Assembly (NCBI GenBank): GCA_028753945.1
Contig: JAPNXP010000001.1
Coordinates: 14,250,501 to 14,314,500, forward strand
Source: Hexactinellida sp. DTS-2022
Lineage: Eukaryota > Porifera > Hexactinellida
Reading direction: 5' to 3'
Length of the DNA: 64,000 nt
The notes below the pieces were generated by a model that worked only from the letters and a program-made list of their open reading frames with translations, did not search any database and was not told where the DNA came from. Below, one piece after another: positions 48,253 through 59,259 of the stretch (the first letter of the stretch is position 1; every line of letters begins with the position of its first letter). A program made the position numbers and the translations under genes.

Positions 48253-48305
48253 ACATGCTAACCAATGAGTTACGCACAGAATGCGTAACTCATTGGTTAG
48301 CATGT
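48253..48305. promoter_or_regulatory. Perfect 24-bp-arm palindrome 68 bp upstream of the lectin GPCR start
   Basis: The left arm 48253-48276 (ACATGCTAACCAATGAGTTA then CGCA) and right arm 48282-48305 are exact complements with a 5 nt loop. Each arm contains CCAAT on one strand. It lies where the promoter or 5' UTR of the gene should be. It could be a paired CCAAT-type site, a hairpin in the leader RNA or a tiny MITE. Confidence 0.6.
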
Positions 48306-48662
48306 GAAATATAATATCCTCCTATTAACCTTAATAGAATGCAAAGAGCTAAATAACTGCATAAGATCCTTCCATCTTATCGTATATCCAGATCTTAATC
48401 AATAATTTAGATCTTGCATTTTACTTTATTAAAACTATTATTGGAGATATCTTACACGTTAAAAAAGAGATTCTATTTGGATTTGTTTGCGTATGCCACG
48501 TAAACTTTGAACACAAAACATCAATAACTTAGGCGCTAAATATTTTGTGTTGTGATGCCATTCCTGGATACGACGCTAGCGTGTATTAAGAATTAAATAT
48601 TTTTTGACATTTCATTCAGTTTTAGAAAATATCAAGGATGAATTTATTAAACTCCCGTTATA

Positions 48663-48818
48663 CAGTCGGCTATAACGAAATAACCGCTTTAACAAAATAG
48701 ATATTTACTCTAGAGCTCTAAATACAATGTATTAATTGTTATCCGTTTATAACGAGTATCCGAATATAGCGAAGGGATTTACAGGTCCCAAGCACTTCGT
48801 TATAACGAGAGTTCACTG
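48663..48818. mobile_element. Mariner-type MITE, 156 bp
   Basis: Ends CAGTCGGCTATAACGAAATA and the complement of CAGTGAACTCTCGTTATAAC, flanked by TA at 48661-48662 and 48819-48820. It lies about 480 bp upstream of the lectin GPCR start. Confidence 0.82.
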
Positions 48819-49168
48819 TATGTTTAATTAGAATCTGATACTATATAATGCATAAAATATTGTGGGATGAATTACACAGGTTTTCAGGGTGAATTTACTC
48901 TCAATAACTGATTAAATGCATTAATTACTCTCGACCAATTAAATTACAGTCTCAGATAGGCATTGTGTCATGCACACTTAACAATTGTAAGAGACACTAA
49001 ATCATAGATGTCTATGTATAGAGTATTCTCTAAACAAACGGAGTAAATAGAACCTAACAACTAGATATGTTTCCATTTGAATGTAAAATTATATAATAGT
49101 CCATTATAACAATCGAATTATAAGTAACTATTGTTACCTGTTGTTTGTTGTGGTAATATCTGCAACTA

Positions 49169-50803
49169 CTGTATTTCTCGATCAATTATCCGATTCGGGC
49201 AACCAATTATCCGATTGGGTCAACCAATTATCCGATTCGGGCAACCAATTATCCGATTGGGTCAACCAATTATCCGATTCGGGCAACCAATTATCCGATT
49301 GGGTCAACCAATTATCCGATTGGGTCAACCAATTATCCGATTGGGTCATCCAATTATCCGATCGGAATTACTTTTGATTTTCATTGGTTTATCTATTTAG
49401 GATACTGGGTTGATTAGTATAAAACAAAGTAATAAGAAATAAATATATTCCTAAATATTCAAATATTCATCATAAATTATGGCTTCCAGTTCATACGATG
49501 CAGGACAACACTCTGCCACATCATCTACAGTTGCTATTTCACGAGGTGGGAGAGCAATTTCAAATGAATTACGGCAAAGACTTATCGATGCCCATGAGTC
49601 GGGAGTAACCTATAAACAGATGACCAGATTGTTTGGCGTAAAGAAGGATACCGCTTACAGAATTTGTAGCACCAGACAATATTCTACCAAACTTCGCGGT
49701 GGTCCAAGAGGAAAAAAGTTGGACGAGGATTCGAAAAGTCTTCTCTTAATTTCCATTGAAGCCCGTCCCGATATCACTCTTGGCGAGATGAGAAATAAAC
49801 TACTTCTCGAACGAGGGATAACTGTTTCGATATCTACGATCGCTCGGTGTCTTGAAGGATGCTTAATTACAGTAAAAAAACTTGAATTACTTCCGAGTGT
49901 ACGTAATTCACCCGCAAACAAAGATTGTAGAAGAACTCATGCTCTATGGTTGCAAGAACAGCATGAAATAGGAGCAAGATTCTGTTACGTTGACGAGTGT
50001 GGATTTGGCTTATATACCGCTCGGAATCGTGGTCGATCAATTCAAGGATTGCCAGCTCGAAGGGTTGCTGACAATCAACGAACTCCCCATGTCACTCTGA
50101 TATGTGCTATCTGTCCAGGTGTTGGACTCGTCCATTCAAAGATCCTTTTCGGAGGTGCTAAACAAACACATTTTGATCAATTTATAAGTGAATTATTCCA
50201 TCTCTCGTTTGGTTTGGCATTGGAACCAAGTAGCTCAGTTGACACGGCATTTATCGTACTTGACAACGCTCCTTGTCACCGTGGGATTGAAAATAGACTT
50301 GAAGTTTCTATCCCTTCACACATCGAATTGAAACGCCTCCCTCCATACAGTTGCGAGTTGAATCCGATTGAGTTGTGCTTCCAAAGTCTAAAATCCTATA
50401 TAAAACGAACTCTCAGCGCTCAAGGACCAATTATACCAATTGAGGGCCAAACTATGGTAAGTGCAAGGAGAGATAAACTATTGCAATTATGCCCAAATGC
50501 TTTGGCTCAAATTACTCCAGCAACTTGCCTGAATTCGTTCTACCATGTATTGACAGCAACAGTTCCGAGAGCAATACGCCTTGAAAATCTCTAGCAGCTA
50601 CATTATTCCAATATATATATATGATATCCAATAAATCACTTTATCCTATATTAATTAACTGTATTCATTATCACTATTATATCAAATATATCACTATAAT
50701 TGTTGATTGCTCGAATAGGATAATTGGTTGCCCGAATCGGATAATTGGTTGCCCGAATCGGATAATTGGTTGCCCGAATCGGATAATTGACCGAGAAATA
50801 CAG
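49169..50803 (+). mobile_element. Tc1/mariner element, complete and possibly active
   Basis: A 1635 bp element with ends CTGTATTTCTCG and complement, flanked by TA (49167-49168, 50804-50805). Inside each end is a tandem array of a 21 bp unit (CAATTATCCGATTCGGGCAAC): nine units at the left (about 49182-49366) and four inverted units at the right (about 50708-50789). It encloses one intact transposase gene. The uneven arrays and close similarity of the right-end units suggest recent slippage. Confidence 0.93.
49479..50594 (+). CDS. Tc1/mariner transposase, DD35E, intact
   Basis: A 371-residue transposase that would cut and paste its own element. Residues about 20-70 form a paired-like helix-turn-helix (ISNELRQRLIDAHESGVTYK) and a second DNA-binding helix region lies at 85-135. 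The catalytic triad is visible: Asp172 in CYVDECGFG, Asp262 in IVLDNAPCH, Glu298 in ELNPIELCF. There are 35 residues between the second Asp and the Glu, one more than the DD34E of classical Tc1. No stop or frameshift, and start and stop both lie within the terminal arrays. The length is typical of the superfamily. Confidence 0.93.
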   Translation: MASSSYDAGQHSATSSTVAISRGGRAISNELRQRLIDAHESGVTYKQMTRLFGVKKDTAYRICSTRQYSTKLRGGPRGKKLDEDSKSLLLISIEARPDITLGEMRNKLLLERGITVSISTIARCLEGCLITVKKLELLPSVRNSPANKDCRRTHALWLQEQHEIGARFCYVDECGFGLYTARNRGRSIQGLPARRVADNQRTPHVTLICAICPGVGLVHSKILFGGAKQTHFDQFISELFHLSFGLALEPSSSVDTAFIVLDNAPCHRGIENRLEVSIPSHIELKRLPPYSCELNPIELCFQSLKSYIKRTLSAQGPIIPIEGQTMVSARRDKLLQLCPNALAQITPATCLNSFYHVLTATVPRAIRLENL

Positions 50804-50805
50804 TA

Positions 50806-52586
50806 GTTTGGTACGGAATTTAAGTTTGCCTCCACATTTCCTCCAAATGATGATATATTGGGAGTTATGAAAAGAACAATCAATCACAGTTGATTTCATA
50901 TTAACTATTAGTGACAGATGAACTGATTTCAGTTAAGAACTAACGGTATATTTCGTTGTTATAGTTGGCCTCCTGGTTTTGATGCGGCGCCTGTGCCATT
51001 GAAAGTACTGTAATGTACTAATGTCTCATATAGCATAGAAGCGTGACCTACGTTATAATAAGGCCTATTCACTGTTATCAAAATGTGGACTATGGATACT
51101 GTCGAAGGACATTGTAAAATAGAGGGGACTACTTTATCTCAATTATTCGTAATGGTAGACCTGAATATGTTTTGTAACTATATGGGAACATCCGAATATG
51201 AAATATAAAACCTTTCAGAATTGAAATATGTCATCATTTGATGACGTAATCGTCAATTTTCGTTCGAATTATAATGTTTTTAAAGCCCTGTTTTAACACA
51301 GTTAAACGCGTTATATAAGTTCAACATTGGTACATGATGATACCCAAACCTAGTTAAATAAAATATATCAAAATTATAATAGGAATGTTGACACATTCCT
51401 CGGTTGTCAGGCAAATGTATATTTCCTAAAATGAGCAATAACACCAAAACTATAATCGTTATGCAAACTAGACTACGCCTCATCTATCCGCAATAGGTGA
51501 CTTCCTATTCATCGATAGTACATTTTCTATACCTTACATTGATACTTTTTGAGTTTATGAGATAATTAACTCGTATTCCGTAAATGGTACCGAGCTCATA
51601 AACTCAAAAAGTATCAAAGTAAGCATAGAATTGTTTATACTACCTGGGACCTGCAGGGAATATTATGGGACTATTGACAACTCAATGGAAGCTGAAATTT
51701 TATTGGTTAAAATTATTACTGCACTAGGGGACAGTTAATTGTTATTTCTTTGATACACAAATAACTCATTTAATTAGACCAATTAAACTCGAGTCATGGA
51801 TATTGCGAAAACTCTACAATCTGGCTGGCCATGGTCAGTACAATATTGAAGTGTGGAAATATGCCTATGGTAAAATGCAAAATATGCATTGGGAGGGGTC
51901 CACTGAATATATATTATTTGCTATAAGGGATTACAAGGTTGGGAATCGCTGTCATAAGGTTTTCACTCAGTGATACGTATTTATCTTCAGCGTTTAAACT
52001 TTAGATTGGAGTCACCTCGGGACCAGGTTGCTTTGACTCTGATTAAGCCTAGAAATAATATATTAACAGAATACATTTTAAGACAAAATCAAATTCGGTC
52101 CTATAAATCCTGTGAGATTTTGACCCGATTAAGCGGAGAAATCTATTAACCGGTGGCTCTATTAAGCGGATTCTACTGTATATGCTCAGTTATAATTTGT
52201 TAATAATACAGTGGGGTTCGCGTATATCAAGTCGCATTTTACACGAAATTTTCTTGTTCACAGGCGAATATTGCTATTAGAGGAATTAATAATACGAAAA
52301 CTACAATGTATTTACAATAAAAGATTCCTTATATGTAGACGGTCTATAAGTGCCTTATAATGTACTCCATCAAGTAAGGTACATACTACCAATATATTTA
52401 CTGTATAGATTTATAGATGATCCCCTTCAATTAACAACGAACAAGACTTTAATAATCAAAACACAATCATAATAACTAACACATAAAAGAAATTATCTAC
52501 ATTGAAATACACAAAGCAAATTGTTTACAGTCATTATAACAACATTAAATACATCAATTGAAATTATGTTTGTAAAAGTAACAAAA
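50806..52586. other. Intergenic with repeat shards
   Basis: It contains a short Helitron shard at about 50955-51000 (GTTGGCCTCCTGGTT ... GCGCCTGTGCC, compare 38-75). A hairpin with 23 bp arms lies at 51539-51617 (TTGATACTTTTTGAGTTTAT and complement). The flank repeat is at 51660-51955. No gene recognised. Sequence past 52000 is AT-rich and holds the 3' flank of the GPCR pseudogene. Confidence 0.5.
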
Positions 52587-53523
52587 TCATATGAAGGACA
52601 ATTCCACCATTTCATTTACGTAAGCAATATCAGTAGTATTAGCATTTCTATTGATAGAGTTACCTATTTTAGGCAAAAACCGATTAGCACTGTTATTAGA
52701 ATTTATCGAAGTCTGAGGTTCTTTTCGACGCCAATATTCCGAAATGACCGTATTAGTTAATTGACAGGTTATAAATATGAAATGAAGTATACCAATGAGA
52801 GTAGTGGATATAATGTATACAAGTTCAAATACTGTGTACAAGTTTGTATCGTGTTTATATAAACTTGGTAATGCCAGGGGTAATGAAGAAATGAAATATA
52901 AACTCAGAGCTGGAATCAAACTGACACCTCCAAATGCAACTTTTCGTAATGTTTTGAGCTCCCCTACTGAATTATCTCGTTTTTTAAGTGCTAATCTAAT
53001 CTTATAGAGAGATATTGCAAGTAATAAGGCATTGGTTAGTAGAATTATAAACATTGGGATGATAAACGTCCAAACTAAATTGGTCTCTTTGCTGATGAAA
53101 CATGTCCATATTTGGGTTTTATTGGTGTTATTATTGTTGTTGTTACATTGCTTTTCTGGCTCAGGATTTTATATATCTATGTAATGATTTTTCGAAATAC
53201 CGATTATAAGCCATACTAATGCCCACGAAATTGAGATAAACCAACTAATTGGAACTAAAAACTTGGATAGTTTTCTAGCTGTGTGGTTAATGTGCTTAAT
53301 GCTGACTACACAAATGCTGTAGAATACAAGTATTCCTAAGGCCAAAGAAGATAGAAATACGTTAGTCCATAAGAAATGTAGTAGGAATGCAATTGTTGTA
53401 CAGAATTGAATATTGTACTTAGCTAGATCAACAAACAAGAAGCAACTTACTCCAACCAAAAGAGATAAAGAATGATTAAAATGCAGTACATTAATGTCTA
53501 TAGAAAAGAATGCTTTTCCAGAC
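52587..53523 (-). pseudogene. Seven-helix domain of the paralogue, helices 2-7
   Basis: It reads from KAFFSIDINVLHFNHSLSLL through helices 3 and 4 to GISKNHYIDI, then an in-frame TAA, then continues in the same frame (NPEPEKQCNNNNNNTNKTQ) through helices 5-7 and a tail ending EMVELSFI. The frame is preserved across the stop, so inactivation by this change is recent. Helix 1 is missing beyond the inserted palindrome. Confidence 0.82.
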
Positions 53524-54993
53524 CAGGGACTTCTTTAATATAGGGACTGTAAACTTCGTTTTACGGTAAAATTAGCGTAGGCCTAAAACAGTATTGTTAC
53601 TTATTGATATCCCGTAATCCGCTAATGCTAGACATAGGAAATGTATTATTGTCGTATAGGAAGTCATATTTTGGGAGTCCAACGGTAATATTGGTTTATC
53701 GAAAATATTTGTGGAATGTGAGTTATGCGATTTTCACACCCTTCCATATATGGTAATATTGTTAAAATCTCGAGATTACTTAACTTTATACATATGAAAT
53801 GTATCATTTTCGTACAGGAAATCATATTTTGGGAGTCCAACGGTAATATTGGTTTATCGAAAATATTTGTGGAATGTAAGTTACACGATTCTCACACCTT
53901 TCCATATATGGTAATATTGTTAAAATCTCGAGATTAGTTAGTTTTATACATATGAAATATATTATTGGCGAATGGAAATGGGAATTCATATTTAGGGACT
54001 CAGTAGATCACATTGATTTACCTAAGCCGTTCCCCTTAGCCTATATTATTATTTTGGCACTCTCCATAAGAGGATTGCCCCGACCCTGTTTTGTAGTTTA
54101 GCTAATTCTTACATTATTAAAAAATCTTGATAAGTTTCTTTCAAATCTATATTTAAATCAATGTTGTCCAATAAAATGTATTAAGTGGTGATGAGAAATG
54201 GATTTAGGACTACATATTCTGATAAAATTCAAAAAGAATTAATATTTTATACATTAATTTCCCAATAACTCTACTGTTATTCAACAGACCGGCTAACTGG
54301 TTAATAAAATCTCTAATCGTTAACCGATGTCAGCAACGGTAACCGGTTAACCGAAACCAGCCTTGTTGTTTTTTAATAAACAACATAATGACAGATTCTG
54401 ATATATAAGTATTAGCTAAACTACAAAACAGGGTCGGGGCAATCCTCCTGTGGAGAGTGCCAAAATAATAATATAGGCTAAGGGGAACGGCTTAGGTAAA
54501 TCAATGTGATCTACTGAGTCCCTAAATATGAATTCCCATTTCCATTCGCCAATAATATATTTCATATGTATAAAACTAACTAATCTCGAGATTTTAACAA
54601 TATTACCATATATGGAAAGGTGTGAGAATCGTGTAACTTACATTCCACAAATATTTTCGATAAACCAATATTACCGTTGGACTCCCAAAATATGATTTCC
54701 TGTACGAAAATGATACATTTCATATGTATAAAGTTAAGTAATCTCGAGATTTTAACAATATTACCATATATGGAAGGGTGTGAAAATCGCATAACTTACA
54801 TTCCACAAATATTTTCGATAAACCAATATTACCGTTGGACTCCCAAAATATGACTTCCTATACGACAATAATACATTTCCTATGTCTAGCATTAGCGGAT
54901 TACGGGATATCAATAAGTAACAATACTGTTTTAGGCCTACGCTAATTTTACCGTAAAACGAAGTTTACAGTCCCTATATTAAAGAAGTCCCTG
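53524..54993. mobile_element. 1470 bp palindromic foldback element with near-identical arms
   Basis: Arms 53524-54105 and 54412-54993 (582 bp each) are inverted copies around a 306 bp loop, with ends CAGGGACTTCTTTAATATAG. The two arms encode an identical 70-residue frame on opposite strands (53725-53937 and 54580-54792), so they are essentially identical there. Flanks are tccagac at 53517-53523 and 54994-55000. Each arm also contains an internal direct duplication (GTAATATTGTTAAAATCTCG twice). No transposase. Confidence 0.9.
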
Positions 54994-55221
54994 TCCAGAC
55001 ATAATGAATAATTTTGGTAATGGCAAATCTGTTAGTCATCTCACAAATTTTGTTAGAGGTATAACGAATTTTGGTAGACTTTTACCTAAATTTGTTAGAC
55101 CGATGATTAGGACCCATTTTCTATTAGTAGGCTATTGAGCTACATTAGCAAACTAATTAAGGGAAATTTAATATACCGTACCTGCCATAGTATATCACTG
55201 ATAAAGACTGAATTTATTTAA

Positions 55222-55371
55222 ACATACAGTTCGTTATTACGAAGAGCAGGGAATCGTCAAAAGTGTATTCTTATCTGAAATTCGTATTAGCCAATATCAT
55301 CGAAGTTAAATAGGCTTTGAAGGGAGCTGAAAAAGTAATAACCGTATTCGTACTAACGAGGTTCTAATGTA
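55222..55371. mobile_element. Aged mariner-type MITE
   Basis: Ends CAGTTCGTTATTACGAAG and the complement of CATTAGAACCTCGTTAGTACG, with TA alongside. It lies in the stretch where the missing paralogue exons would be expected. Confidence 0.55.
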
Positions 55372-55909
55372 TGTACGCATATTAGGAATTTATAAAATTA
55401 TCTTGGAAAATGAACCTAAAGATTACTATTGTATCGAGCAATCTTCTATAAGCTAGACTAGGGCATGCCATTGTATTTCACTCAAAAACAAACACATTTT
55501 CACTCTTGTGTTTATTGGAGTTTAATAGTTTATTAGTTTTCATATTTTGCCAACTTACTTTCCCTGTTCACCAGTTGTCAGGATTTGTTCAACAGTAATG
55601 CTGATAATTGTATTATCATGACTAGTGATAATCAACGTTGTATAACCTATAATACATTGAGATATTTTGAATCAAATAATAATAACTTATTGCAATTTGA
55701 AAGTCTATGTTACAGTGAACAAAGGACACGAAGGGATTATAATTAAGTAAATTTTTATAGTTACGTATATATTAATTGTTAATAACAGATAATTGGTTAA
55801 GAGTTTTTGAGAAGCATGAAATAGTAACGAATTATTATTAATTTACCTAGAAATGAACCCTTGGGTATTTTCAGTATAGTTGTTCCGATGTTAATACTTA
55901 TATCTTATA

Positions 55910-56830
55910 TATTTAATCACAATGATTTTTTTTGTTTGTTTGTTTGTTTGTTCAGAATTGATTGAGGAACTGGTAAGAGCTACTGACTTGAAATTTGGCA
56001 GGGGGATAGGGAATACTGTATCTAGAAAGAAGTTCTAATATCTAAGAAAAATATTCACATTTTCCCTCCCTATAGGTGACAAAACTTTTAGCCTATTAAA
56101 TTCGAGGGTTTTCCAGTATGGATTAGCAGCTAGCATTCGATTAGTATAAAAGGATTTTAGTGTCTCTATCATGCCTATCTGAGACTGTGATTTAATTGGT
56201 CTAGAGGAAGTTCATTCATCCAATCAGTTATTGTGTCCCTCTGTCTACCCATACATTTCTAAAATTCCATTGTGTTTATTTGATTATTACCAATCAATTC
56301 AATAACTTCTCCACAGCCCAAAGTCAGGGGTCCACAGAGTTGTACAGTTTGTTAGTGATATTAATTTTCTATTTGGAGTTAGTTTATTAATATATACACG
56401 GACATGCGTTATTATCTAGAAAACTGTCAGTTCTAATTAGCATAAATATTCAACAATACAGGCGCTGATTAGTATTTCCCAATTTATTTTTTATGTCCTT
56501 ATACGTATAACCTATGGCTAGGGCCCACGGATATAGACAGCTTAGGGGGGCACAGCCCTACTCTGAAACAATAGCATTACTGTTATGTGGGTCACTAGCG
56601 GTCACCTAAATATTATCCATATGATTCTCCGTAATATAATCAATTTGTGCTTTTGAATTTAAGTAATGCTCAAGGGGGTTCGTGTTACAACCCGTCCTTT
56701 TTATTACAAAATGACAAAAAGCGTGATGTAGGGAGGGGGTATATAATTTTTCGTCATTTTTCGTTCCATAATCTAAAGTTTTTATAGGAGCCTAGATTCA
56801 GTTTAAGTCTATTGGAGTATATAATTAAAT
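55910..56830. repeat. Large inverted-end repeat, copy 2
   Basis: Collinear with 28775-29880 (CAGAATTGATTGAGGAACTG ... GGGCCCACGGATATA ... CACAGCCCTACTCTG ... CCTAGATTCAGTTTAAG). It lacks the 169 bp insertion present in copy 1 and lacks the inverted right end. It occupies an intron of the GPCR pseudogene. Confidence 0.75.
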
Positions 56831-57540
56831 ACAACGGACATTTAATTTGAAAAGGCATATGTTTTGAAATACAAGCGAGGGCCGCAGGCCCGAGTGCAAG
56901 TTGTAAGAACGCGCGTAGCGCGGACGAGCAGCTTGTACTTATAAATTGGCTTTGATTATACCCAATCACTACCACATCTAGGAATATACACAATAAAACT
57001 ATTCGTAGACAATAAGTGCGGAATTGTATTAGGAGTATGTGTGTATTACCTGCGTTTAGTTCATCACTAATGTACTCTAATATTGTACCAGTTGTTACAT
57101 TAACATTATCGAGTACATTTTGTAAGAATTCCTCTATTTCTTGAAAAGAAGTCGCATTTACATTTATTTATTGGAAAAAGAAATTTACTCAGGGTACCGG
57201 TAGTAAATTTGTATTTGCTAATTTTGGGGGGCTATTATTGGAGGTAGGCGAATAGGGGCTACTATTGAGTATATACGGTATACAGCTAGGTATACTAATG
57301 ATATTGATATATGCTTGATACCTGTCAAAAGAACATAGTTGTTATAACTAATAACCGATACTTTTTCATTATAAATAAATTGAACCGTTTGCTAGAATAT
57401 AATTATTATACAGATATGTTCTTATAACAGATATTCACAGTAATAAACATAAGAACATGTTTACACATGTTCTTACTTCTCAAACGCAAGGGTATACGTA
57501 TATATATATGTAATTTATTAGAATGTTAATGTTTGCTTAC

Positions 57541-57906
57541 CTTTCATACAAAATGCACATCCATATGCCTCACTACGAGTTTTGAAGTCCCATTTTCTTT
57601 CATTCAAACGAAGACCTATAACACCAAACAGATTGTTATCACTACTCTTAGGGCCTAATGGGAAGTCTCCAATTCTCCAATTATAATTCCCTTCACTATC
57701 CGTACTAAATCCAATCCAGCAATAATCATCTGTAGCTCCAACAGGCATATCATTTATTATATTGTCGACATAAATATTTGGGATTTCTGCTAAATAGGAA
57801 TTATGTCCATTACAGTGGTCTATAGCTTCATCCCAATACACTTTATTCGTAAAGTCAAACCTCTTATAACAAATCTCATTTCTGACTCCCCATCCGCTAC
57901 ACACAT
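57541..57906 (-). CDS. Lectin domain exon B of the paralogue
   Basis: A 366 nt exon, phase 1 at both ends, with acceptor ttccatttag and donor GTAAGC. It encodes VCSGWGVRNEICYKRFDF, YWDEAIDHCNGHNSYLAEI, CWIGFSTDSEGNYNW and AYGCAFCMK: a second C-type lectin-like domain. Gene 1 has only one such exon. The first codon inside the exon reads Val rather than a start. Confidence 0.82.
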
Positions 57907-57963
57907 CTAAATGGAAACGATATAAATTATATTGTATGATTAAATATTATTTTACTAACTTAC

Positions 57964-58365
57964 CAGTCTCACAAATGTAGTAATTAGAGTTACCACAGTC
58001 TAACGATACCAAATTGGAGCTATTCCCCTTAACTCCTACACAATCATATCCTTGTATAGGATTGTTAATATACCATTCATTATTGTACGTTAAGTTAGTT
58101 CCATCAGTCCATAGGAACTGTGAAGTGTTCCCAACTCTCTTCAGTCCAATCCAACAATCCTCTCTTCCATTTCTGTTATTGGTAATTCTTTGTATCTCGT
58201 CTCTACTTTCCCAATTGAATATCTTAGCCAGTCTCCCTCCATTGCTCACACAGGTAGTATTAGCAACATGCCAGGTAGCTGTGACGTCACTAATGTTATA
58301 GCAAATGCCTCCTGTTTTGCTAGATACTATTCTGTTGTTGCAAACTTTTGTGAAGGATGATTGAC
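57964..58365 (-). CDS. Lectin domain exon A of the paralogue
   Basis: A 402 nt exon, phase 1 at both ends, with acceptor tactatctag and donor GTAAGT. It encodes VCNNRIVSSKTGGICYNI, WHVANTTCVSNGGRLAKI, DCWIGLKRVG, FLWTDGTNLTY, GYDCVGVKG, and SLDCGNSNYYICETG: a complete C-type lectin fold with WIGL and paired Cys. The sugar-binding EPN/QPD and WND tripeptides are absent. Confidence 0.85.
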
Positions 58366-58399
58366 CTAGATAGTATTTTAAATAACTTATCACCATTCC

Positions 58400-58960
58400 A
58401 TAGTTTCAACTTGTTTACCAATAATACTCGTTGAAAGCTAAGTATACTATGTTGATTTTGAACTTTCATTAATTTGTTTACCAATTTGTGTAAACAACAA
58501 CAGCATTTATTCATATTATAAATTTGTAAATTCGAAATTCGTGTTCAGCATACTTGTTTACCAATAATAGCCGTCCAAAGCTAACTTCTAGGTTAATTTT
58601 GAATTTTCATTAATTTGTTTACCTATTTGTAAACAACAACAAATAATAATATTATAAATTATAAATGCGAAATTCGTGTTCAGCATACCTCTTTACCTAT
58701 TATAACCTTTGGAAGTTAATTACTATCTCGCATATAAATGCGGTTATTTCTATTCCCCTCTATTCCACCATCACTTAAACACTTTAATATCCGGACAAAC
58801 AAACACCCACACCCACACCCACATACACATACACAAACAACAATCGAGTTATAAAAAAACGAGCCTTCGGTCTTGGTCTCGCGACTGTTCGGCGCTTCAC
58901 GCCTCAATTGACGACCGCTGCGCGGCCTTACATGCCTTAATTATACATCTCTGTGGTGTA
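58400..58960. repeat. Inverted relative of the 142 bp minisatellite element
   Basis: Two to three units similar to 44235-46185 but in reverse orientation (TTGAAAGCTAA, TTTGTTTACC, GCGAAATTCGTGTTCAGC). They are followed by a microsatellite of CCCACA words and the GC-hairpin module (CCTTCGGTCTTGGTCTCGCG, then GCTGCGCGGCC). It lies immediately upstream of lectin exon A, where the paralogue's first exon should be. Confidence 0.75.
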
Positions 58961-59188
58961 TTAAATATATTCCACATAAAGTCCCCTTAATAAGAATGCT
59001 ACACAATGTAATTGTAATTTCAAATCCTCCCATTAGTAGCTCAATAAATTTCAGTTGCACGATAAGAAAGCTCGAATCCAAATAATAGTAAAAGAAAAAC
59101 AGGCAATAGAATAGACAAATTATTGATTGGTTAAATGAATTTATTTTCAATCAATCAAATTGCAGCCTCTGAAAATCTTTCTATTATG

Positions 59189-59235
59189 CAGTGGCGTAGG
59201 GAGGGGGATCCTGGGGGTCCTAGGACCCCCAGACG
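59189..59235. mobile_element. Solitary hAT end
   Basis: CAGTGGCGTAGGGAGGGGG followed by GTCCTAGGACCCCCAG, matching the right end of the element at 2443-7166 in the inverted sense. The partner end was not found in the next 2 kb. Confidence 0.65.
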
Positions 59236-59259
59236 ATGAAAGCTCACGGTTTGGACTCT

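Larger units (their letters stand above)
52587..58365 (-). pseudogene. Tandem paralogue of the lectin GPCR, disabled
   Basis: Minus-strand remains of a gene like that at 37747-48185. Recognisable exons: lectin domain A 58365-57964, lectin domain B 57906-57541, a GAIN-like exon about 57140-57050 (LQNVLDNVNVTTGTILEYIS), another at 55646-55559 (SHDNTIISITVEQILTTGEQ), and the seven-helix region 53523-52587. Disabling changes: a TAA stop at 53171-53169 in the second extracellular loop; the 1470 bp palindrome 53524-54993 inserted in the first intracellular loop; and no sequence for helix 1, the GPS or a signal peptide. Remaining helices align well with gene 1 (LLHFLWTNVFLSSLALGILV; FIILLTNALLLAISLYKI). 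The lectin exons alone remain open and could persist in other transcripts. Confidence 0.82.

Noticed and set aside
49131..49400. Repetitive Ile/Gly/Gln frame
   Set aside because: Translation of the 21 bp terminal array of the Tc1 element.
53725..54792. Two identical 70-codon frames on opposite strands
   Set aside because: They are the two arms of the palindromic insertion, not a gene pair.
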